Below, one piece after another: positions 18,293-26,938 of a stretch of DNA of 64,000 bases. Positions within the stretch are counted from its first letter, which is position 1; each line of letters starts with the position of its first letter. Made by a program: the position numbers and the translations under genes. The notes below the pieces were generated by a model. It made no database searches, was not told the origin of the DNA, and saw only the letters and a program-made list of their open reading frames with translations. This DNA is from Pseudomonadota bacterium (GTDB lineage: Bacteria; Desulfobacterota; Desulfobulbia; Desulfobulbales; Desulfocapsaceae): positions 1 to 64,000 of the forward strand of contig JAHJKP010000049.1 of NCBI GenBank assembly GCA_018821985.1, read 5' to 3'.

Positions 18293-19198
18293 CTATAAAA
18301 GAGACAAAGGGATGGATCCAGCCCCATCATTTCCTTTAATAAAAAAAGTCGCTTTACGAGGATCTTCAACAAAATCAGGAATAGACAATGTTTTCTTATT
18401 TTCCTGCATCAATTTCTTCCGAATATTTTTTCCAGACTCATTTTGGACTGTTTGCCACTGCTTTCCAGTCCATATCTGCGACACAACCATATACTTTCCG
18501 TCAAGATACGTTTGCCAGGACAAATTAACATGTCCTGACTCATCAAGGGTCAGTGCAGGCTGAATATCAGGCACTTTATTTTCTTTATGCGCTTTCAAAG
18601 GCAAATCCCACTCCTGTCCATTCCATCTGGACCAAAAAATATCTGGATACATATCATCAATAGCTGTCCAGGCAATCCAAGGCGTATCGTCACGATCGAC
18701 TACAACGGTAACAGCTTTATTGTTGTCCATCCCTGTATTGATCTGCCTTGGTGGTGTCCATTTGGAAGCACTGTAAACAGAAAATTGCATAAAACTTCCA
18801 CTGTTGTCCTGACGTGACCAGACAACCCATACCTTTCCATCAGTTCCGGAACTGCTTGCAGGCTGAAAAACCAAATCAGTACTATGACTGAGTTGAACAG
18901 GAGTGGTCCATTTGTTCTTTTTAAAACTGCTGTAATATATCTGTTCCCCTTGACCATAATTCTTCGCGGACCAAACAAGTTCTGTATCCTGCTCCTGCTT
19001 GATGTTCTCTTCTATTTGAGCATGCAGCACCTGACTCAACAATAGGTTGAGCATGAGACACGTGAAGATGATGGAACAAAAACGCAACGAACCATGTCGG
19101 CTGTATATTTTTGGAAAACTACTTAGGAGAATATTAACCCCAGAGTATCTCATAACATACCTAAAACCACAAAAGACTTTCCTAAATTTTTTCTGCAT
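18293..19198 (-). CDS. secreted propeller-like protein of unknown function
   Basis: 301 residues with a long basic N-terminus and a hydrophobic export signal near 40-60, ending LSQVLHAQ. The mature part contains at least four strand repeats of the form VWVVWSRQDN, PWIAWTAIDD and VNLSWQTYLDG, each about 50 residues apart. This resembles the blades of sialidase/BNR-type beta propellers, although the Asp-box itself (SxDxGxTW) is absent and no sialidase catalytic arginine triad is seen. Carbohydrate binding on the outer face is plausible. A shorter start at residue 16 (MRYSGVN, 19153) is possible. It precedes the SGNH esterase gene by 35 bases. Confidence 0.6.
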   Translation of the reverse strand: MQKKFRKVFCGFRYVMRYSGVNILLSSFPKIYSRHGSLRFCSIIFTCLMLNLLLSQVLHAQIEENIKQEQDTELVWSAKNYGQGEQIYYSSFKKNKWTTPVQLSHSTDLVFQPASSSGTDGKVWVVWSRQDNSGSFMQFSVYSASKWTPPRQINTGMDNNKAVTVVVDRDDTPWIAWTAIDDMYPDIFWSRWNGQEWDLPLKAHKENKVPDIQPALTLDESGHVNLSWQTYLDGKYMVVSQIWTGKQWQTVQNESGKNIRKKLMQENKKTLSIPDFVEDPRKATFFIKGNDGAGSIPLSLL

Positions 19199-19234
19199 AT
19201 TTTTTTCAAAACCTTTAATCGTCGATCATCACAT

Positions 19235-20179
19235 TCAGTCTCTTCCTACTATTTTACGAATATAATAGGTGGGCTTGTCCTGCGACTCATGATACGTTCT
19301 TGCCAACATTTCAGCAACCAAGCCAATAGTCACAAACTGTACCCCGACAAAAATCAACAACACAGCAAGAAGCAACAAGGGCCGATCAGAGAGAGGAACT
19401 CCATAGAGCTGACGCTGAGCTGTTAAGACAATCGCCAGCAGCCCGCCAAGAGAACCTGAAACAAACCCGAATGTACCAAACACATGGATAGGCCTGGTCG
19501 CATAATTCAATAAAAATTTAACCGTAATCAAATCAAGAATCACACGTAATGTTCGAGAGATTCCATATTTAGATGTACCAAATCGCCTTGACCGATGATT
19601 GACCTTCACCTCTGCAATGGTAACACCCATTGCACTGGCAATTGCAGGAATAAAGCGATGCATTTCACCATATAATTTAATGGTTTTAATGACATCGCGC
19701 CTGAAAGCCTTTAAGGTACAGCCATAATCGTGCAAATGTACGCCAGTTGCAAAGGAGATAATCCGGTTGGCAATTTTTGAAGGAAGTTTTCGACTGAAAA
19801 ACGGATCCTGCCGATTGTATCTCCAGCCAGTTACCATATCAGCACCTTCATTGATTTTGGCAAGCAGCATGGGAATATCTACCGGATCATTTTGTAGATC
19901 AGCATCCATGGCAATAATAATATCACCATTTGCCATATCAAATCCTGCGCTCATTGCTGCAGTCTGTCCAAAATTTTTCCGTAGTGCAATCAAACAAATA
20001 CGAGAATCACCCTGTTGTAGCTTTTCCAGGATCTCCAGACTGCAGTCGCTACTGCCATCATCTACAAAAAGTAGTTCATACTCTAATCCGGTTTTTTGCA
20101 GTGTTTGCGTAAGCTCATCATAGAGAATAGGTATATTTTTCTCTTCATTCAACAGGGGAATAACAACAGAAACGTCCAA
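19235..20179 (-). CDS. GtrB/ArnC-like polyprenol-phosphate glycosyltransferase
   Basis: 314-residue GT2 enzyme with a GT-A domain (VSVVIPLLNEEKN, VDDGSSD near 39-45, DAD at 92-94) followed by two C-terminal membrane helices around 230-255 and 265-292. This is the architecture of GtrB, ArnC and related enzymes that load a sugar on polyprenyl phosphate at the cytoplasmic face. It starts with TTG, preceded by AGGAAGG. The GT-C proteins encoded on both sides of this region are natural users of its product. It lies 36 bases upstream of the propeller-like gene. Confidence 0.9.
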   Translation of the reverse strand: MDVSVVIPLLNEEKNIPILYDELTQTLQKTGLEYELLFVDDGSSDCSLEILEKLQQGDSRICLIALRKNFGQTAAMSAGFDMANGDIIIAMDADLQNDPVDIPMLLAKINEGADMVTGWRYNRQDPFFSRKLPSKIANRIISFATGVHLHDYGCTLKAFRRDVIKTIKLYGEMHRFIPAIASAMGVTIAEVKVNHRSRRFGTSKYGISRTLRVILDLITVKFLLNYATRPIHVFGTFGFVSGSLGGLLAIVLTAQRQLYGVPLSDRPLLLLAVLLIFVGVQFVTIGLVAEMLARTYHESQDKPTYYIRKIVGRD

Positions 20180-20306
20180 TTTTCCTTCCTCTAACTGTTT
20201 ATCTTTAAATTTAATAATGAAAACACGTATAGGATGATAAGTTTCAGGTTATTACCATGAAGAACTCAATGGTTGCAACATCTAGATTCAGATGCAAACT
20301 GCTCTT

Positions 20307-21311
20307 TCATTCTGTTAGCTGATAAAGATAGAAATATGTCGGAGATACACCAAATTTTTGCACAACAGGATCTTCATACTTTGGGGATTTGCAGTACAAT
20401 TTATAACCATATTTTTCAACCAAAACGGAGAATTCAACTCCATTATTGAGGGCAAGCTTTTCCCCTCCATGGCCTGCGGCATTGGGAACAATAAAGAGAT
20501 TCTTTACCTTATTTGCAGAAAGAAGCGCAAGCCACCAATCAATAGCCTCAAGACTGCATTCTGAAAAACTGTGTATATTCACCGCAAGATCAATCTGCTG
20601 CTCCTGCAAACGCTCAGCAATATTATCAAGAGGAATAACTGACACCTTGTCTTCTATATGACGAAACTTAATGTGATACTCTGACAAAAAAGTGGACTCT
20701 GGCACTGCATCAGTACATAGGTATGTCATCAAATTGGAAAAGGAGCTTGCAGCGCGATACGCTAAACGACCATAACCAGCGCCGATATCAAGAATCTTCA
20801 AGTTAGGAATTTGAGAAAGGTCAAGATGCTTTTCAAGAAAATTCAGCTCGATTATTGAATCCAACAGATCCCTGCTAATGACCTGGGAATCTACAGTATA
20901 AGTATATACACCAAAGAGCCCATCTTCATTGTTTTTCTGTAAAAGTCCAAGCCCATCAATGGCTTTCACATAATAGGCGGTTAGACAATAGTTAATCTCA
21001 TCACAATTTGGATCTTTTGTCTGCCAGACATAGCAGTTATCACCTCGAAAAGACAGCAAGTCATAGGATTGGACATATTCATCTGTCCAAACAATAGGAA
21101 TGCATGCCTTGAGCTGAAACTGCGAATAGCGCTGGCGCAGTTCCTCTAAACGCGGATTGTCTATAGTCAGATACTCTGCGCCTTCTTCAGGCAAACACAG
21201 TTCGTATTTTTTGTCCGTCTCACCTGTTTGCCAGTCATAAAGTATTGACTCCCTCACAATTCGAAGACCAAATATTGACAACAGGCTATTTACTATTCGG
21301 GTAAAAAACAT
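20307..21311 (-). CDS. putative sugar O-methyltransferase
   Basis: SAM-dependent methyltransferase of 334 residues. The SAM-binding motif I is LKILDIGAGYGRLAYR in the middle of the chain. The N-terminal half and the C-terminal GGEKLALNNG/YFYLYQ segments match the putative sugar O-methyltransferase group found in surface-glycan clusters. I use ATG 21311. The longer open frame from GTG 21395 would read through the hairpin and T-run at 21356-21385, which is the terminator of the preceding unit, so the extension is very unlikely. It would methylate a hydroxyl of the nascent glycan in the cytoplasm. Confidence 0.78.
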   Translation of the reverse strand: MFFTRIVNSLLSIFGLRIVRESILYDWQTGETDKKYELCLPEEGAEYLTIDNPRLEELRQRYSQFQLKACIPIVWTDEYVQSYDLLSFRGDNCYVWQTKDPNCDEINYCLTAYYVKAIDGLGLLQKNNEDGLFGVYTYTVDSQVISRDLLDSIIELNFLEKHLDLSQIPNLKILDIGAGYGRLAYRAASSFSNLMTYLCTDAVPESTFLSEYHIKFRHIEDKVSVIPLDNIAERLQEQQIDLAVNIHSFSECSLEAIDWWLALLSANKVKNLFIVPNAAGHGGEKLALNNGVEFSVLVEKYGYKLYCKSPKYEDPVVQKFGVSPTYFYLYQLTE

Positions 21312-21355
21312 AATATATTTCTGCTGAATTATTTCCTTACCATCAAAAAAACAAA

Positions 21356-21385
21356 GCAACCTTGTCTTAACAAAGACAAGGTTGC
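21356..21385 (-). terminator. strong intrinsic terminator of the two-gene secreted unit
   Basis: Perfect 13-base arms (21356-21368 and 21373-21385) with a four-base loop. On the minus strand the stem is followed by a T-rich run, TTTGTTTTTTT. It lies 45 bases past the stop at 21430 and inside the spurious 5' extension of the methyltransferase frame. Confidence 0.88.
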
Positions 21386-21429
21386 TCGAAAACACATTCC
21401 ATTTCTAACAGATACTTAACGATTAACAA

Positions 21430-22020
21430 TCAATTCATCACTGCCGAGCCCCAACAACCCGTAGTTCCTGAAGGATATTCTTCAAAAAGTAGATTACTTC
21501 TGTTGCGACCATTACACTCACCCGCTTTTCGATCGCATAAAGAGTGCACCATACTGCCCATCCAGCAATTAGGCATTCCTTCCTCCAGGCCCTTACCTTT
21601 TGAAGTCGGAATAAGATAATCCCAGGATTGAAGCTTAAAAGTTTTTCCACCATCTGTTGACCAGACAGCACAGATCATTGAATTAATACCATTAGAGAAT
21701 CGCGGATAGGGAGTTGGATAAGGATAAGTAAACCACTCCATCATATGCGGGTAAAAATCAACTTTGTTCATATAAACTTCCTGCAATACTGGATTTACAA
21801 TATCAGCAGCAGTTTTAGGAGCGACAGGAGGTTGAGGCCATGCCCCTCCCCATTGTGTTATATCTACACTTCCGGCAGGAAATTCAGTAACATGAACAAC
21901 AGTTAACGAAGTGGAAGCCGTCAAAGTTCCAGCCATAGAAGCCTCAACGACACCAGATGTCAACAATAACACAGCACTTAATACTGTAAGATATTTCTTT
22001 ATTTTCTTTATAGTTATCAA
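21430..22020 (-). CDS. small secreted protein of unknown function
   Basis: 196 residues with a clean signal peptide: lysine-rich N-region (ITIKKIKKY), hydrophobic core LTVLSAVLLLTSGVV and a likely cut after EASMA. I choose TTG 22020 because GGAG lies 7 bases upstream; the earlier ATG at 22062 would place that ribosome site inside the gene. The mature protein is rich in W, P and Y, with YPYPTPYPRF near the middle, and has five cysteines, all in the C-terminal half (CAVWS, NCWMG, LCDRKAGEC, TGCWGS), which could form disulfides. A STDGGKTF segment resembles an Asp-box. I recognise no family. It follows the Ig-like gene by 95 bases and ends before a strong terminator. Confidence 0.72.
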   Translation of the reverse strand: MITIKKIKKYLTVLSAVLLLTSGVVEASMAGTLTASTSLTVVHVTEFPAGSVDITQWGGAWPQPPVAPKTAADIVNPVLQEVYMNKVDFYPHMMEWFTYPYPTPYPRFSNGINSMICAVWSTDGGKTFKLQSWDYLIPTSKGKGLEEGMPNCWMGSMVHSLCDRKAGECNGRNRSNLLFEEYPSGTTGCWGSAVMN

Positions 22021-22115
22021 AACAAAACTCCTTTTTACTGACTGACATTTTACGTTTGCCACGTATCGTTCCTCAAAGAGTCATGAAAGCCCTATGCCCT
22101 TTAAAGCTCTACAGG

Positions 22116-22511
22116 TTACTTAACTATAGGTTTTAATAACAACATGTTAACACCTGGATTAAGATTACCACCGCTTTTTGGATACGAACAGCTTATCTTA
22201 ACCTGACCAGATGTCTTACCAGCAGCCACGGTTGCCAGACCACTTTCGTCAATAGTAACAATGCCCTCATCGCTGCTGTCCCAACTAACCAGTTCGGTAA
22301 TATTTGTTGTAAGTCCTGCTGCATCGACTCCAAATGCGACAAACTGCTGCTTCATTACTGTTGTAAAGACCCCAACGTGTTCAGGATACAATTTAACACT
22401 CACAAACTCACCGGCTAAACAACTTCCCGATATCGAGAGGAACATAACAAGCAGGACAAAAACAGCAGCTATATTCTTTTTGTACCATTGGGCAATCTGC
22501 TTCTTTTTCAA
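22116..22511 (-). CDS. secreted single Ig-like (BIG2) domain protein
   Basis: 131 residues. The signal peptide has a lysine-rich start, hydrophobic core AAVFVLLVMFLSISG and a likely cut after CLA. The rest is one bacterial Ig-like group 2 domain: VSWDSSDEGIVTIDESGLATV followed by KTSGQVKISCSYP. Such domains usually occur in tandem in adhesins; a free single domain is unusual. It starts with TTG 5 bases after GGAGGAG, a very strong ribosome site. A near-consensus promoter lies about 190 bases upstream. It is probably exported and works with the next gene product, perhaps as a matrix or glycan-binding subunit; this is inference. Confidence 0.78.
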   Translation of the reverse strand: MKKKQIAQWYKKNIAAVFVLLVMFLSISGSCLAGEFVSVKLYPEHVGVFTTVMKQQFVAFGVDAAGLTTNITELVSWDSSDEGIVTIDESGLATVAAGKTSGQVKISCSYPKSGGNLNPGVNMLLLKPIVK

Positions 22512-22700
22512 AATAACTCCTCCTATTCACAATCACATATATAAATGAACTCATCACTGGCAGCTTTACCTGCAATATTGGTTACCAATAGACAGGGCAA
22601 CCCGAGCTACACAGCTACAAGCAAGCATGAGCATCACACTGAAGACGAGAGCAATCACATAAATACAGAAGATCTACGGAGCCACACGACTTTATTCAAA

Positions 22701-22729
22701 ATAATACTCTACTAACATGTTTTTGTCAA
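22701..22729 (-). promoter_or_regulatory. near-consensus sigma-70 promoter
   Basis: On the minus strand TTGACA (22729-22724), a 17-base spacer and TATTAT (22706-22701): a perfect -35 box and a one-mismatch -10 box. It would start RNA near 22694 and give a leader of about 180 bases to the TTG at 22511. The leader holds a small inverted repeat (TATTGG/CCAATA, 22576-22590) but no riboswitch I can recognise. It is the best promoter seen in the window. Confidence 0.75.
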
Positions 22730-22739
22730 ACACATTCAG

Positions 22740-22767
22740 TAAGATGACTCTTAACGTCGTCATCTTA
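22740..22767. other. hairpin next to the promoter
   Basis: Nine-base arms (TAAGATGAC/GTCATCTTA) around a ten-base loop, directly upstream of the promoter's -35 box and 61 bases past the stop of the flippase gene. It lacks a good T-run on the minus strand, so it may be a weak terminator for the long block before it or an operator. The remainder of the 316-base gap 22512-22827 holds only the promoter and leader. Confidence 0.4.
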
Positions 22768-22827
22768 GAAAAAATTGAAAACATATAACGAGGTATCATC
22801 TCTATGCCGCTTCCCACGCCTCTCTTT

Positions 22828-24087
22828 CTACTTTTTCACATAAAGTACATTTTTTTGCAGGGAGACATAATGCAGAATTGTGAGACTTATAAAACTTAAT
22901 GTTGAGGCTATAGCAGAACCCATCACGCCGAATTTAGGGATCAACAGATAATTACATACTAGGTTCAGCAAGGCAGAGATCCAGCAATTGCGGTTATCGA
23001 ACCTAATATTCCCAGTGGCCCCCAGTATAACCCCTGCCACATAGCCCACCGGTTTCACCAATGACGAGGCAAGAAACAAGTAGATTAGTAAAATAGAATC
23101 GTCATATTTCCCTTTGTAGATCAAATGAATTACGGTAGGGGCCGCAACTGCAATGATTGACACAATGGGAATAATCCCGATATACATATCTTTCACAGAC
23201 TGACGAAAAACCTTCCTGATCCTGCTCGTATCATTATCACCTGACAAAACAGAAACTTGAGGTAAACAAACACGGAGCACTGAATCAAAAACGACATTCA
23301 CCGCTTCATTGACAAACAAGGCCATACCATACACGCCGACCTCTCTAGGGGAGCAGAAATACCCTAACATCAGGACATCTACCTTAAGAATAACTAGAGA
23401 ACTTATTCCACTCAGAACGGTGAATTTTGAGTAATGAACAATCTTCCATAATAATTCTTTATCTATCCGGGGAGTAATCTTAATAAACCGGTGAAATACA
23501 AGCACTCCAGCAAGTGCTGCCCCCCCTGTGGCTAAAGAAAAAACAGTGACCAGCTTTTCCGTGGAGAAACTCCCTCCAACACAATAAGCACCAGCAAGAA
23601 ATACAATAAAGACAAGAGAACTCAGCAACTCATAAAAAAACAGAAGCCTCATTTTTATCTGAGAGATAAGAACTTGCCCCACATACATATAAGCGGTCAG
23701 GGTAAAAAGCATAAAGGGCAAAAAGAGCAACAACCTCTTTCTCTCAACCCCGGAGTACTCGACAATGAAGTCAGAACAGACAAAAATCACAAAAGAGACA
23801 ATCAAAACATAGAGAATTTTCAAGAGAATCACCTGAAAATTGACCAGTTCGGCCTTATTTTCTCCATCTGTTGCAAATTTGATAAATGGCAGGTTGAGAG
23901 AATTCTCAGAGAAAAGGCGAGAAAAAAAATAAATCGACAAAAAGATATTAAAGATACCAAACTCATACTTTGACAGTAATAAGCTGGCTATAAAGACAAG
24001 GAGGAATCTACTGAAGGCCCGACATACTGTTGCACCCAATGAAAAAAAATTATTCTCATTTTTCTGCAATATCGACGAAATAGACAT
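22828..24087 (-). CDS. polysaccharide flippase (Wzx/MATE-like)
   Basis: About 420 residues with twelve to fourteen hydrophobic helices and few charged loops, the pattern of MOP-superfamily flippases that move lipid-linked repeat units across the inner membrane. FGIFNIFLSIYFFSRLF near the N-terminus and GVYGMALFVNEAVN and GVMGSAIASTLSF in the C-terminal half are typical family positions. I start at ATG 24087 (MSISSIL); a GTG nine bases earlier is possible. It is the last gene of the long minus-strand block. Which of the two initiating transferases supplies its substrate cannot be told. Confidence 0.88.
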   Translation of the reverse strand: MSISSILQKNENNFFSLGATVCRAFSRFLLVFIASLLLSKYEFGIFNIFLSIYFFSRLFSENSLNLPFIKFATDGENKAELVNFQVILLKILYVLIVSFVIFVCSDFIVEYSGVERKRLLLFLPFMLFTLTAYMYVGQVLISQIKMRLLFFYELLSSLVFIVFLAGAYCVGGSFSTEKLVTVFSLATGGAALAGVLVFHRFIKITPRIDKELLWKIVHYSKFTVLSGISSLVILKVDVLMLGYFCSPREVGVYGMALFVNEAVNVVFDSVLRVCLPQVSVLSGDNDTSRIRKVFRQSVKDMYIGIIPIVSIIAVAAPTVIHLIYKGKYDDSILLIYLFLASSLVKPVGYVAGVILGATGNIRFDNRNCWISALLNLVCNYLLIPKFGVMGSAIASTLSFISLTILHYVSLQKNVLYVKK

Positions 24088-24122
24088 ATACACCACTTCA
24101 CAGGGCAGAGAGGACGCAAAAC

Positions 24123-25019
24123 TTATTTTGTAGCACTTAGAAATCCTTTCACCAATCCCAGAATGGCCTTCACATTCCCTCGCCTTAGCTCCCTGACTAT
24201 CGTTTTCACACTGAGAAATGGCAGGAAAAGATTAAAACAGAACCATTGGAACGCTGTGGAATGACGCTTGAAAAACATTCTCATATTTTTGCCTTTCATC
24301 CGGGTATAATCAGCTGTATAGCCGGAAAAACCTGTTTTTGAACCTAAATGGTAAACAACAGCATCCGGAACAAACAAAAACGGGGCCATGCCTGGATTGG
24401 CACGTAAAACCATATCTATATCTTCATAGCCATAAGGATCGAAGGAAACGTCAAATCGGCCAGCTCTTTCAAGGGCCTTACGGTGCATTAAAACAGTGGT
24501 TGTTGGCACACAGTTCGGGAAGCGTTCATTCTTGTATTGTCCTGCATCGACTTCTCCATGACCTCGTGTCTGCGTTGATCCTGTGTAAAAATTAAGCTTT
24601 GGGCCTCCGGCACTATCTATAATGTTATCAGTTCCCATTTGATATAAAAGAGGCGAAGCAATCTCAACAGAAGGATCTTCACAAGATTCCAGACCATCTA
24701 CCAGCTTGCCCAAAAAATCAGGCATGACAACAATATCATTGTCCATGAAGAGGATATATGTAAAATCGAAATGTTTCAGGGCATATTCTATCGCTGTATT
24801 GCGTCCACCAGCGGCACCAATATTTTCCTCATTACGCAACACAAGAACATGAGGAAATTTGTCGATCACTTCATCCTGAACCCCATCTTCAGAGCCATTA
24901 TCCACAAGAATAATTTGTTTATGTTCATACTGACATTTGAGAAGGCTGTTTAAACAATCAAAGGTAAGTTTTTTCTGATTACAGGTAAGGATAACAACGG
25001 CAACAAGAGGAAAGGTCAT
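24123..25019 (-). CDS. family 2 glycosyltransferase (WbbL-like)
   Basis: 298-residue GT-A enzyme resembling rhamnosyltransferases such as WbbL: VAVVILTCNQKKLT, ILVDNGSEDG near 37-46, and ENIGAAGGRNTAI, with DND at 93-95 as the metal site and GYEDIDMVLR as the catalytic acidic segment. The ATG follows immediately after the stop codon of the upstream GT4 gene (TAAATG), so translation is coupled. It probably adds rhamnose or another deoxyhexose, in keeping with the GDP-deoxyhexose genes in the same block; that is inference. Confidence 0.9.
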   Translation of the reverse strand: MTFPLVAVVILTCNQKKLTFDCLNSLLKCQYEHKQIILVDNGSEDGVQDEVIDKFPHVLVLRNEENIGAAGGRNTAIEYALKHFDFTYILFMDNDIVVMPDFLGKLVDGLESCEDPSVEIASPLLYQMGTDNIIDSAGGPKLNFYTGSTQTRGHGEVDAGQYKNERFPNCVPTTTVLMHRKALERAGRFDVSFDPYGYEDIDMVLRANPGMAPFLFVPDAVVYHLGSKTGFSGYTADYTRMKGKNMRMFFKRHSTAFQWFCFNLFLPFLSVKTIVRELRRGNVKAILGLVKGFLSATK

Positions 25020-26150
25020 TTAGTTCTCATTCACCAGATTTTTAAATATTTCCAGAGTCTCAGCTGCACATTTTTCCCAACTGAAGATCTTTGAACGCTC
25101 AAAGCCTTTCTCACACATCTCCTGCTGCAGATCTTCATCGTCCAACACCTTTTTTATGGCATCTGCAATGGCTTGACTATCAAGAGGATCAACGGCAAGC
25201 GATACTCCGTGGGTAAGTTCCGCAAGGCCTGTTCCATTGGAGGTTATAATGGGGCAGCCGCAGGCCATGGCCTCCGTGGTCGGTATGGGAAACGCCTCAA
25301 TGATGGTTGGATAGAGATAAAGTTTTGCCAGGCTGTAAAATGCCGGGAGATCAGCCTGCGGAACAAGACCAGGAAAAATTAGGTCATCTTGGATACCAAG
25401 GGATTTCAGGTCATGGTCTTCTCCGTAGTGATCACAATCACGCCCGACCACGACAAATTTTTCCTTCCCGCCCATCTTTTTATACAGGGAATAGGCCTCA
25501 GCCATTCCCTTGAAATTCTTGCGGGTATTTCTGGTGCCAGGGTCGTAACGAATGACCGTGAGAATAAAATCGTCAGGCAGATGATATTTTGCGCGTACTG
25601 CTTCCAACACCTGTTGGTCGGAAATAGGTTTAAAGATCTTATTTGGGCCGAAATATATTGTCTTAATCTTCTTTTTGCACCAGGGAAAGGCTTTCACAAA
25701 ACCATCAGTTGAATAGTCTGAGACAGAGCTTATATAGTCAGCCTTTCGAAAATAGAGGGGCATAACCCTTTTGATATAGAAATTATCTATGGTGGTGTAC
25801 ACCTCATCATAAGGTGGCACAAACCAGTCAGCACCGTGGACCACCATCACTGTCTTACAACGCGTAAAGAGAGGTACAGTAAATTTCGGATTAAAAATCA
25901 GATCGATCTTTTCGCGCCGTGCCGCCCTAGGTATTGTGACCTGATCCCATATGGCCTTGTTTTTACCAGGCAGTAATAGTTCGCGGCAATTGGCAAACTT
26001 ACTGTAACGTCCAAGGTGCTTTTCACTTTTATAAAAGAGGACATACTCATTATCATGGTCCAGCTTTAACAACTCCTCCACGATATTTCTGGCATATACC
26101 CCAATTCCTCCTGCCTCGTCAGCTGATCGCATCATAATAGCTATGCGCAT
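25020..26150 (-). CDS. family 4 glycosyltransferase
   Basis: 376-residue GT-B enzyme. The acceptor side has AGGIGVYARNIVEELL near the N-terminus. The donor side has LTVIRYDPGTRNTRKNFKG and PTIIEAFPIPTTEAMACG, in which the two glutamates occupy the E-x7-E positions with a slightly divergent spacer. ITSNGTGLAEL follows. Its start overlaps the acyltransferase gene by 10 bases, and its stop touches the next GT2 gene, so the three are translated as a set. Donor unknown. Confidence 0.9.
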   Translation of the reverse strand: MRIAIMMRSADEAGGIGVYARNIVEELLKLDHDNEYVLFYKSEKHLGRYSKFANCRELLLPGKNKAIWDQVTIPRAARREKIDLIFNPKFTVPLFTRCKTVMVVHGADWFVPPYDEVYTTIDNFYIKRVMPLYFRKADYISSVSDYSTDGFVKAFPWCKKKIKTIYFGPNKIFKPISDQQVLEAVRAKYHLPDDFILTVIRYDPGTRNTRKNFKGMAEAYSLYKKMGGKEKFVVVGRDCDHYGEDHDLKSLGIQDDLIFPGLVPQADLPAFYSLAKLYLYPTIIEAFPIPTTEAMACGCPIITSNGTGLAELTHGVSLAVDPLDSQAIADAIKKVLDDEDLQQEMCEKGFERSKIFSWEKCAAETLEIFKNLVNEN

Positions 26151-26905
26151 TGTTCTACTCCTTCTCCCCTTGTGCCGGTGACCACCGCCGGAATTCCTTT
26201 TGCTATTGAATTTGGGGGAATAGATCTAGTCAAAACTGCTGCAGCTGCCACAATGGATCCAGCGCCCACCTGCACCCCACCCAGAACCGTAACATGGGCA
26301 CCAAGCCAGACATTATTCTCAATTTTTACCCCACCGTCATTCTTAATTCCTTGCAGACGAATCGGAATATCAAGACGATCGATATTATAATTCCCCCCGC
26401 CAATCACAAAACTCATCTGACCAATAATCACATCTGCACCGATGAAAACCGGGCAGTGGTTGGTTGATTGAATGATCGTTCCGGCATTGATCCCGGTTGA
26501 GTCACCAATGGTAATGGAACCGTTTTTGCAAGAGAGTATCACATTATTGGAAAGGATGACATCATTGCCCAGCACAATAACCCTGTCTGTATCATCGTGC
26601 CTTCCGTCGAGGATACAGCCCTCACTGATCACTACGGAATCACCTATATGTATCCGTCTTGGATGGCGAAGCACAATCCCTTTTGCAAAGGCAGTCTTCC
26701 TGCCGCAGGAGCCAAAAAGCCTTGGCCAGAAAATCTGGCGCAGAAGCATACCAAGCGCACCCGGCACAACACCAATCCAGGCACACCACTCATAATAGAA
26801 CAAAAAAATCAGTGAACGGTTACCAATAATAACGTCCTGATACTTAGTAAGCGCCGATCCCTTGCCGGTAATGGCCTTATGCGTTTTTTTCAGGTCATCA
26901 TTCAT
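26141..26905 (-). CDS. hexapeptide-repeat acyltransferase
   Basis: 254-residue left-handed beta-helix acyltransferase. After a 70-residue non-repeat N-terminus with a hydrophobic patch (FLFYYEWCAWIGVV), the chain shows many hexapeptide turns such as IHIGDSVVISEG, ITIGDSTGINAG, VFIGADVIIGQ and VKIENNVWLGAHV. The single histidine near STNHCPV fits the catalytic base of acetyltransferases of this class. It would acetylate a sugar hydroxyl or amine in the cytoplasm. Its end overlaps the following GT4 gene, suggesting coupled action on the same residue. Confidence 0.88.
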   Translation of the reverse strand: MNDDLKKTHKAITGKGSALTKYQDVIIGNRSLIFLFYYEWCAWIGVVPGALGMLLRQIFWPRLFGSCGRKTAFAKGIVLRHPRRIHIGDSVVISEGCILDGRHDDTDRVIVLGNDVILSNNVILSCKNGSITIGDSTGINAGTIIQSTNHCPVFIGADVIIGQMSFVIGGGNYNIDRLDIPIRLQGIKNDGGVKIENNVWLGAHVTVLGGVQVGAGSIVAAAAVLTRSIPPNSIAKGIPAVVTGTRGEGVEQCA

Positions 26906-26938
26906 GATTTGTGATTTTACAGCCCCTTGTCATTATCC

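Noticed and set aside
18293-19198. Sialidase
   Set aside because: Propeller-like repeats are present, but the Asp-boxes and catalytic arginines of sialidases are not.
20307-21395. Methyltransferase starting at GTG 21395
   Set aside because: The extension would encode the arms and T-run of the terminator at 21356-21385; ATG 21311 avoids this.
22512-22700. Cyclic-di-GMP (GEMM) riboswitch in the leader of the Ig-like gene
   Set aside because: A fragment similar to the GEMM core appears only on the opposite strand, and the conserved tetraloop receptor and second stem are missing.
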